Below, piece after piece: positions 1 to 10,300 of a stretch of DNA of 17,488 bases. Source of the stretch: Phoronis ovalis (taxonomy: Eukaryota > Phoronida > Phoronidae); assembly GCA_028565635.1 (NCBI GenBank), contig JAOXYB010020593.1, forward strand, positions 1-17,488, in the 5' to 3' direction. The notes beneath the pieces were generated by a model. The model searched no databases. It was not told the origin of the DNA and worked only from the letters and a program-made list of their open reading frames with translations. Made by a program: the position numbers and the translations under genes. Position 1 is the stretch's first letter, and every line of letters starts with the position of its first letter.

Positions 1-76
<76 letters not shown>
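1..76. repeat. (ATAG)n microsatellite, truncated by the window edge
   Basis: Nineteen uninterrupted ATAG units run from the first base to 76, then stop at ACGG. The true length is unknown because the window starts inside it. Confidence 0.98.
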
Positions 77-77
<1 letters not shown>

Positions 78-170
78 CGGAAATGTGTTTAGAAAAAATA
101 GTTTACAAAGATATGAAATACAATATAGTTTTAAAATACCAAGCCATAAATCTAAAATATTATATGTCAC

Positions 171-180
171 TACTTTGTTA
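171..180 (+). repeat. Target-site duplication, left copy
   Basis: tactttgtta immediately precedes the left inverted repeat at 181 and is identical to 578-587. Confidence 0.85.
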
Positions 181-577
181 CAGTCTGAATAAATCCATCC
201 GTTAGTGTTCGGTGCCTTCTCGACTAATGCCTGGGCTTAACCATAGTCAATTGTTGTTATATTCCTTCATTTAAGAGAGAAATAAATACGTCATTAAACT
301 TTGCCCAACCGAGGCGTTTCTCTCTGCGTGTTCCATCGTCGCCTACCATGTCTATTCTATGTCTGAATAGAATTCTGAATAATAGGTATCACCGAGGAGC
401 TTGTTTTTGCTTAGCGGACTATAGATAAACTCTGGTAGTAGGACATTTTTATGTATAAATAAAGAGATTAGCGTTCTTCTGCTTTTTGAGATAACAATAA
501 ACAAAAATTGACTATGGTTAAGCACAGATGCTAGTTGAGAAAGTACGGAACGCTAACGGATGGATTTATTCAGACTG
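181..577. mobile_element. 397-bp MITE with long terminal inverted repeats
   Basis: The ends CAGTCTGAATAAATCCATCC (181 on) and its reverse complement (ending at 577) are identical over 25 bp. The inverted similarity continues with a few mismatches to about 78 bp on each arm (181-258 and 500-577). The flanks are a perfect 10-bp direct repeat, tactttgtta, at 171-180 and 578-587, a target-site duplication. There is no coding capacity inside. A 10-bp duplication with long TIRs would suit a Mutator-like family, but the superfamily is inference. Confidence 0.88.
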
Positions 578-587
578 TACTTTGTTA
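578..587 (+). repeat. Target-site duplication, right copy
   Basis: tactttgtta immediately follows the right inverted repeat. It also overlaps the end of the LINE-derived reading frame on the minus strand. Confidence 0.85.
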
Positions 588-917
588 CATAACATTCGTC
601 CATAGCGCTCTTATTTTATATTCCTCTAACATGTACTTTGCACAATTTCTCACAATTTTCTCATTACAGAGCAAAAACTGTATTTTCTCCAAATCATTCA
701 ACTGCTGAAAGGAAACATTAATTAATATGACAAGCATATTTAAACAATTTATTCCTACAAAAAGAGTAACATTTACAGTGTAAGATAAAATAAATTTTAT
801 CTTCTATACAATTTGTTTTTAATTATCTATTTCGCATAATCGTAATTCAGCAGGCACCTTTGGCTGTTTGTATCTACCTAATTCGACCTGTAATAATGAT
901 TGATCGCTGTGTTCCAT
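585..917 (-). pseudogene. Decayed non-LTR retrotransposon, reverse-transcriptase C-terminal region
   Basis: Three minus-strand pieces in different frames line up as the C-terminal tail of a LINE ORF2. The first is VELGRYKQPKVPAELRLC (within 823-917). The second is NCIEDKIYFILHCKCY (within 718-819). The third is EKIQFLLCNEKIVRNCAKYM (585-707). GRY-x-x-P...R-x-C followed by IEDE-x-HF-x-x-x-C and a leucine-rich K-F-x-L-L-x-N-E helix is the common end of CR1/Jockey-like RT proteins in invertebrates. At least two frameshifts and internal stops show it is dead. It sits in the last visible intron of the VWDE-like gene. Confidence 0.72.
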
Positions 918-1225
918 ATATGCCCTGTTTTCAATTGTTTTTGACAATCTTTGAACGTATTACGTACTACTTGCATGGTATGTATATTTTTCTATTTGTT
1001 GGTCCTATATTTTACAGTTATAATCGCATTCCACTTTTACTGCAAAATTAAATTTGTCAAATCCAGAAATTATAAGCATTTGTCGCACTCAACTAATGTG
1101 TTTGGCATCTTATGTCTTTTTTTTTAGTTCGCGGCCCTTCATCACGCTCATGTTCAAGTTAGTGTAATGTGTGTGAAGGAGATGACTTAATATCTTTCTA
1201 AGGATATGTGCCCAGCGTCACGTAC

Positions 1226-1370
1226 CTTGAGGAGAATTCATAGCCATCGCCTGGCGTTTTCTTCTGCCAGCATTAAAGTCAGGTATAGGACAGTGGATTT
1301 TACCAATATTCTGGAACTCAGTTGCTTCGTTCTTTGTCATTCCAGTAGACCTCAAACCATTGTCAATTAA
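1226..1370 (-). CDS. Exon 16: last exon seen, with RRKR site
   Basis: The acceptor atattgcag is preceded by a pyrimidine-rich tract, and the donor is CTCAAG/gtacgt. The exon is phase 0 to 1, 145 nt. It encodes LIDNGLRSTGMTKNEATEFQ, then NIGKIHCPIPDF and AGRRKRQAM. E-x-x-CPxP followed by a basic site fits the family. Readthrough past the donor meets a stop at once, so the gene continues in an exon left of the window. No candidate exon was found in 1-1225. Confidence 0.78.
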
Positions 1371-4300
1371 CTGCAATATTTCATCTTGGTGAAAACCATG
1401 GAAGAGAGAGTAGAGTAGAATCGGAATGGAAATAGCAGCTAGGTTCCGTGAAAAGGCACAAGATTGGGATTAAACGCTAATTAGTCTAATTATGCCTTGG
1501 TGATTACTTGTTGAAGAAAATATTTTTGCTCAGAGCCCTCAACTCATTAGCATAACTGCCATAAATAAATATTCTGCTCATGAAGAGCCTCCCAACTGAT
1601 CAGCATATTAACTGCTATCCGAACTGCCATAAATAAATAGCAATCGGACGCTTACATAATAATATAAAAATGGAAACACGATAACGCTTTAACTATATCC
1701 GTAGTAAATATTACAAACACTCATTAAATTGCTGATGGTTAAGATTCCTACCTGAAACAGCTCATAATGACAGACATATCTATCGAGTCTAAAGAGACCT
1801 ATAATAGGACTTCTTTGGCAAGGTCTAACGCTGATGTCGCACAGACCAAATTGTGGAATATAAAACACTCTCGGAGCCTGTGAGAAGTTAATTGAGCAAT
1901 CTACACCAAAGAATGGCGGTATACAGCGGCATATTCCTGTATGTAATAAAGTGAAATACTCAACTTGACATAATAGAAAAATCAAATGTCTCGTCATGAA
2001 GAAAGCGACAGTCGTACAGGAAATGTACAAATAATGTGTTCAAAGCCGCTGGTACACATTTTGCAAAATTAACAGCATTGTAACGATCAAACTGAAATGT
2101 ACAGCAATATATAATCAGCAGTGATGTGTAATTAAAACCCGTAATGGCAGTTATAAACTGGTTACTTTTTGTATGTGTCTAAAAGTGTAAGGATTTTCCT
2201 AGCAAGTAAAAGACCCGTGTTTGGCGTATGGATAATTGCGTACTGAGTATGGAATTACAAAATCTAACACAATTTTTATACCAACAAATTACCTTACATC
2301 CGGTTACATATGTCAATTAGTTGAGCATTAGTAACAGTAATTAAAGCTTCTTTCAATTATATTCCTTAAAGAAATCACAAGGATTTTTTACATTTCAACC
2401 GTATCCTATAGCTAAATGAAAATCGTAATTACCGGTAAATTTATAAAAAAAAGTCATTTGATTTTTTTATTTTAAAAAAATATTCCGCTTAATCACGCAA
2501 AACTATTAATTTTAGTTTTGATCCCAAGTTTGCGTAGTAGCAAGATTTGGAATCTAAGATTAGAAATGATCTTAATATATTAAATTAAACTACAGTTACC
2601 ATTGTCACACGTTCCACGGGTTGGGGATGTACATTCGTTTGGACAGGCTTTTTCAACAATCTCTTTTGCCTCAGGAGACTGCACACTTATTGTACCTGTA
2701 CCATCATCAGCCCACAGAGAAGAATTCTTCTTTACTTCTGTATCACACTGAGACTTTATAGTTTCCAAATGTGCAAGTGTCCAGTCAGTGTTTCCAGTGT
2801 ACTGTAAATAAAAAGGAAAGTTCTCTTGATATTTAATGAATTTGTACTTAATGAAGAGGTAACACATCCACTAGACTGTGGACTGAATAATGAAGTTAAT
2901 TTGTACCATTGAACATTTTTTTACTCTAATTGCCTAAAGTGATGATAAATTATACTTTTTCAACTGCGTAACTTACATTTAGTCATATTTAAATGTTAAT
3001 CTATTTTCATTACTAATCATGATCCATTTATTGATAGTACTGTTATAAATGTCAAAATATGAGTAACATTATCAAAGTTGTCAACTATCAATATATTAAA
3101 TCCTTATATAATTAGTCCTTCCTTATTCTATAGACAGGTTATACATCTACCAATAGGATAAGTTATATCAACACTTTTTACCAAAGTAAGTCTTCCTCAA
3201 CAGCTAGGGAAATGTAAGAATAGAAGATGTGTGAGCTTTTTTTAAAATGCTACAAAACATCGCTGTTTCTTTTCAAATATTTTATATTTAATCTATTGCT
3301 CACATTGATCTTCAATCGAAGCGTTTGATGCCGGCACGGACGAATTTCGTAAATATTTTTTCAAAAAAGATTAACGGCATCAAATGTTGCGATTGGATAA
3401 AATATAAAATTCTATCATTTTAGTTATAAAAAACACACGACAGTGTTCTGTTTTCATCTAGTTATTTTCATTTAAATAGCAACGAAATTTCAATTTCATT
3501 ACGCAAAATACGGCATTTTTACGTCATGGGATTGAAGATTATTTATTTATTTAAATTTATTTTGATGGGGTATCCTAGCTCAGCAGAACCAATTTTGCCA
3601 ACTCTTGTGAAGTCGATCGAGAATCATCGAGAAGCATATCAGTATATCGTACCTGAATATCTGTAACGCAATCCTCAATGGCCCCAGGCTTTGTTCCCTC
3701 CAGTGTATCTGGTGCCACCGAACCACAAGCTGTAGCCGCAGCTGATTCATTGATAAAGTTCTCACAAAAGGCACGAGCTGCTGTTTCATTCCACCCATTA
3801 AAAAACGGAATGTCCTAAGGAACAAGAAGTTATTTTCCTCTGTTTATTTGATGCTTCTTAGCTTTCAGAAAAACATAAGATTTGTTTGATGCACGTATTG
3901 TTATTTGAATGTGCGTGTAATTTCGTACAAAATGAAAGAAATCAAAGTTTCATAATAGCTTACTATTTTAATCGACAATCGGCAGAATTCTTTGAGCAGT
4001 AAGAGTTTAGAACCTTTTGTATGCTATTGCTGCTCTTTTTCAACCCAGCTGTGTTTGTTCAACCATAGCAAGAAAATATTTGACTGTGTTAGCACGAAAA
4101 AATTACTTTAAGCACGAAACATGCCTATCTTGATTTGAAACGTAAATATACATATTATATATCATGTTAATTATTCTTCATGGTAATAACAGAAAAATGG
4201 GACATAATCACACTTCAGGTAGATCAAATATTTTGAAACATTTTGTTTTAAAAAAGCGCTGGACAAATTGCAATAGTAATAGAAAATGAGATATTACTTA

Positions 4301-7300
4301 AAATGTAAGATTATTATAATTAGAGATTCATTAGAATTGATAAACAACGATTACTTATATTTGGTGTCGATATCGAAAGATTAAACTTCTAATTAAATAT
4401 CCGGCTACTTTTTAGAAAATTTATGTATATATAGATAAAGAAGTAAATAATATTGACCTGCGGAGTTTGTTTCGGGCCTGGATTAAATGCAGGCGTTTCG
4501 TCAGTTACGAAATCATGGTTAGTGTCTCTCTTCTTTCGTTGGCATTGTTGAAATTCTTGTTGTGTGACTAGATCATTGTCTGCAATGCATCCTTGCATCT
4601 AATTAAATAAAAGTAAATGTTTTATTTTGAAATAAAACTATCGGAATGTGAATATTCAAATCATTCCATATCTGGCGTAAATTCTCTAAATTAAAAGGTA
4701 TTTTTTAAAATAAAATTATACAAGAAATGTTGTAAGCCCGTGGAGCAAGATATTGTTATAACAGATATAATAGCCCGGATGAAAGTACATCATTCGATTT
4801 TTATGCCAAAATAGCACTAAAATAGTTGTAATCAATGAAAATGTAATATAACATAACATACTTACATCAGCCTGTTCTGAGCAAACAGAATTTCCATTAT
4901 CGTCACACTGGCATAAAACCTGTGGACTTATCGGGGGTCCCAGGATAGCATTTGTAAATAGACTGTCTGCTACAGCAACTCTGTAAGCAAAATAAAAGAT
5001 ATTAAAAAAGTACTGTCACTATATTTGTGGGAACGACAGACGCAATGATATAAGTGTTTAGATTCTACTTCTGATCAGTCTTAGTTGCAAACCTTGGTGA
5101 ATTGATCTTTTCTAGATGACTAAAATACAGTGAATGATGATAGCAAATTGCACGGAAGCAACTCGTTGGTCAAAAAGGCCAATAATTCTAAAATTGTCAA
5201 TCTCACATTACAAACTTACATGGCAACTTGGGGAAACTTGATCGTTACCTTTATGTTGATGCCTACTGTGAGATTGAGATTTAACGTGCTTAGTTAATTG
5301 CTTAGCCGTCAGACACATTTTGAAAGTTGGAGTATAAAACGTATATGACCAAGCTTTATTTACCCCCCCCCCCCGCCTCCCACGTCAGCAAAGGCCTTAA
5401 ACTGTTTGCCCCCGTTTCTTTAATGTATGTTCAATCTATATTTTATGCACACGAGTTTATAGTAATAATGTACTAATACCATATTTTTCAATTAAACCTC
5501 TCGAACATTTTTTTTATCAAAATACTTTACAACGAAATATGCATTAAGAAAGAAGAACGCAGGAAAAAATATCTAATACCGCTGTTTTTTTAATGGGAAC
5601 TGAAACCAGTACACTTCACACTTTGAAAAGAAATTTTTCACATTTTTAATTTGCCACATGGGAAAGCATTTGATATAGAAATGGGGTTTCATCTACTAGT
5701 CTACTAAGAATCTTCACATAATTTGGAGTTGTCATAAAGCCACAACAATGAGTACAGTGTTCGCAATAATGTATGTCTTGCGAAAGGCAGGACATAAATT
5801 AATTTATTACAATTTTCAGCTTTTATCGGGAATGTTTTTTAAATAGATGGAACATTATATACAGCTAGAAAAGGTGGGATTTTTTGGGCTCTGGGGTTGA
5901 CCTCGATTCTTCCTTGTGATTTAGCGGGACTTTTGGCAAAACTTATGATTCTATCCCGGATTCTATACACTTTAATTTAAATAGATCTCAGTCCGAAAAA
6001 GAGTGAAACAGTTGTATAAACTTTTTTGACCTCCCCTCTAGAAGAGTTCTAAACTTTGACCCCTTATTTTTGCCAGCCTCTCCCCATAAATTATGACCAG
6101 TCCCTTGCTATATGTCTTTGGCTTGTAATACGCATATGAAGTAACGCTCAGTAAACCATGATGATAATAAATCAGTTCCAACATTAAGTTTAACGAAATT
6201 AACCTACTCCCAGGAATCAATAAAAGAAACAGGTCCGACTCGACGATTTGTGGCGTCAGGATGAAGAATACCATCACTTCCAAAAAAATCATCATTTGTA
6301 TTGTCGCTTAAAACACCGCACAGTCCTTCGCAGTTGTTATAGTCCAAGGGCGATGGGTCTATGGCGACGTTCATGAAGCCAGGGGCAGTCGGATACCAAG
6401 ATTGAAGCCAAACGTGCACCCGTAATCCAGTTGGTAGATGGATCTGCAAAGAAAATCAATAGAAGGCAAACTTTGCGGAAAAGTGAAGACCGTCCCAAAA
6501 CTAAGATCAAGCCTCTCATAACTACATCTGAATAGTTAGGTAGAATGCATGTCCATTGGTTAGTAAAGTTATAATAATCATGCACAATGTAGTAATCACC
6601 ATGAGTTTTCAATTCAATTATAAGTTATAATAATTACGTACAATGTAGTAATCACCATCATTTTTTAATTCAATTTGTATTGACAATGTGTCACAGCCAA
6701 TCATTTCAATACGAGGAGCAATTGAACATTTATCAATGACAAACACACTGCCATACGACTTCACTGCTACGCCACAGTTACAGTACGGGTGTCTATTCGA
6801 GCCACGTCTACAAGCCGAAAAGAATCCATTGACCTGTAAGGCAATAAAAAGTATAATGTGTAAATGTTAAAAACTTTAACATCATATTTATCCCAAAAAA
6901 GCACCATTTATACAAAAGTTTCTTCTACATGTACATGTAAATATGATTTACGTGTAAAAAACATTAGGTAGAATTGCCATTATAAGGTTAAATTAAATGT
7001 ATATAATAGTTCGAAGATATTTTAAAATGCTAAAAAAACTTGTTTAGAGTGTTTTAGGGAATTGAACCAAACGATTATTTTTATTTGGATATCAAATACT
7101 AGGAATAGTGGTGCCGTGTAAAAAGATAACCTCGGCTGCTTTTTGACGTATCATATTGCTTCTAAACGTTGCAAATAAAAATGATATAAAGAATAGCAGT
7201 TTTTATTTCGTATCTCAATTTACGATGCCATAAAACACAAAGCTAGAAATGAAAAATGAATATAAGACCTAATATACAGTACCGTACCTGCAGCGGTAAA

Positions 7301-10300
7301 TGTCTTGATTTGTACAGGACATATTCCCCAGGATATTGGCACTCGTACCGCCTGAAATTGCAAACTCGAGTATTACAATGTACATTTGGCTTTGCAGATA
7401 GTAAAAGTCAATTTTAAATTACTATATTACACAGCAGTATTGTTCAGAGTCAGTACAGCAAAACGGCTACAGTCTGGAAGTATAAAATTAATTAAATATA
7501 CCAACCCATGAAGGGTCAGAATTAAGTGCAATACACCCACAATTTTACGGGTAACAGTCGATGTCAAATTTCGCAAAAACTTGAAATGACACTAATCTTA
7601 AAATAACAGCAATAGACATTATAAATATCAAAACTACAATACAATGAATATATTAACACATGCGTATTAAAAATTATGTATCATCAAATTAAATATATGA
7701 GGAATATATTGGATATTCATGTGGTAGCATTTGTGGGAACACTGCACTGTTACTCAAGGCACTAGTACTGTTTACCACGTGTTCAAATAATTTACCTAAA
7801 CACACTTGTAACTCAAGTAAAAAAATGACAAATATATTATATCTCTCCGAGGATAATTAAAAAATGGTATAATCTCGCTGAAGTCGTGTACGCTTATTTT
7901 CAAAGTCGATCCTCCAATAATAACACGCCTAAAGTTTATTTCTGTCTTACATAAAAAAATCCATTTATTATATATAAATATTTTTTAATTGCAAGTTTTA
8001 TCACTTCGGAAAATGTTGCCGGTACACCCGGGGTGTATACTTGAATCATCACCAAAACTGATGAAAATAAAAATATTAACATTATCAGCCTATTAGTCTG
8101 AACTTTTTATAAGTTAATGATCACAATAACCAAGTACTCACTTTCCGTCAAATGTTTTCATGTGAGGATCATTATTTGAGCAGCAACGTTTGTTACGTAA
8201 TTGATTATCACCGTCAATATTTCTTGTCTATAAGAAAATAAAAATTATCTAAAACATGTGAAATTAAGACTAATATTAAAACGTTATGCATTTAAACCGC
8301 TTCATTAAATGATTCTCTTTTAGATGCTGCTGTTGGGCAGTTAGTTACTACTTCTTCTACTGTTGGCAAAATATGATGCTTATGATAACCATGAAGATAT
8401 GAAGATGAAAATCATGATGACGATGGTAAGATAAATGATGACGAGCATGATGATGAAAGTGATGCTAACAGTGACGATGACAATAAAATGATGATGATGA
8501 TGGTGAATAAGATGATGATGATGATGGTGAATAAGATGATGATGATGATAGATGATATTGATGGTTATGTTGATGAAGATTTCTCCTACTGCAAATAATT
8601 TAATCTATAACTATATTTCCACATGTTATAATAAAAATTAAATGTTAAAACATGAATTTTTGAAACCAAACTTACCTGTGTTGATAATATATCTAATCCT
8701 GCCCACAAAGGGAGAATATCAGACACTGTTTCTGGAATCGTTATTTGTATAATGCTAATTTGATCACCAAACAAGTTATTTGTGGGTGCTTTCACGGTGA
8801 ATTCTACATCCTGCTGCCATATTTCATTATGAGGATCGTGCACTCCTGCAAAAGTTGATATTCTCTGATACAAATTTTGTTTTCCACACATCTCTTTATT
8901 AGGACAAAGTTTGTTTTAGTATGACAACAACAAAATGAAACAGTGTTTACAGTGTTATGATTATTATTATGAATATTATTATTTATATTTATTTTGATAG
9001 AGTAACCTAGCTCAGTTAAAGGCTTCTTTCCAGCAGGGCCCTAATAATTTATTAAATACATTTACAACACATGAAAATATATTACTAAAAAACAACATCA
9101 AATCAGATCGCCAGTTTTGCTCTATCGTCATAGATCCCACACGCTATAATTCGATAGGAATTTTACATTATTAAGGGAATTTAATGTAACATCTTACCAG
9201 AAACACCCAATCTACATGAACTAACTGCAACGTTGCTAGCCATGAATGAAGTACCATTGCAGGTATTAAATTTTCGCGTTTGCGGTGTTTTCACCTGTAT
9301 TGGCAGATTACATGGGGGCATGGCACCATTAGTGAATTCTTTTGGACATATTACAGGAACTGTTGGTTGTATCTTTATGCTAATTGTTTCCCCTTCAGGG
9401 ATCCGCAGTCCGAAAGCCGTATCATTCGGCTCTAAAACCTGAAATGGAAAGAAAAGACAAATAGTGAACACATTAGAGCACATTAATCACTGCCATTTGT
9501 ATTGGAAATCAAACTACAAATGATTGCACTACCTAAAATTTGTGCACAAAAAATAAAAGCATTTAACAAAAAATTACCTTTACTTCGAATTATAAATGAC
9601 TCGCACCGTGTAATGGTTGATGGACAAACATATATCAGCTCAATCATGCCTTCATATAATATACTGATAATATGCATGCATTACATGAGTTGCCTTAGCT
9701 TTGCACCTGCATAGCTAGGTATTATATACTTTTTCGGGACTTTTTTAAGTGGTACTATATTACAATATATGAAATTTGGATACATGTAAAAATATGAAAT
9801 GTCTGCATCCGATGTCATGGGACCTATTGCAAATGTTTGAATCTGTGTGTGTGTGTGCGTGTGTACTGATTTATTAAATATATTAAAATACTTTTTGTGA
9901 CATTAGACTTCCAACTTTAGATCTTGCTTGCATGCAATGCATCATGACTATTCACTACTGTGACGAAATCACGTCAAGCTCACATCATTACATGATACTG
10001 CGCTATTTGTAGGTTATAACCATTCCAGATTTTATGTTACAACTAAATCATGTCGTACACACCTTAAAACCGGCGAAGAAAGATTCACTTTCTATTTTGT
10101 CTCCTGGAATTAAATTAGATGTCAGAGATGGAACCATGGAACAGCTGACCTACATGAAAGAAATTAAAATATCAAATAAATGCTTCATGGGTACATTGCA
10201 CTGCTTATACAAATGACTAAAAACTACATCACTTATTACATAATTTTATCTTTGATTTTTAAAACAGTTACGTTCATATCAGGTTATTTTTTGGATGCCA

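Larger units (their letters stand above)
2802..3652 (-). other. Intron 13 (851 bp)
   Basis: Holds the fold-back at 3310-3397 and the dispersed motif at 3555-3583. The remainder is AT-rich without coding signal. Confidence 0.75.
4981..6207 (-). other. Intron 10 (1227 bp)
   Basis: Lies between the GLCG exon and the post-VWD linker. Contains the poly-C tract, the 11-bp inverted repeat and the GGTCAAA-rich block. No additional exon was seen. Confidence 0.8.

Noticed and set aside
860-1051. 63-codon plus-strand frame
   Set aside because: Antisense to the LINE reverse-transcriptase remnant, which explains the coding-like look.
6038-6295. 85-codon minus-strand frame
   Set aside because: It overlaps exon 10's donor and the repeat-like block in the wrong frame; a shadow.
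9502-9714. Overlapping plus and minus frames in intron 4
   Set aside because: No motif, no splice sites of the right phase, ordinary AT-rich intron.
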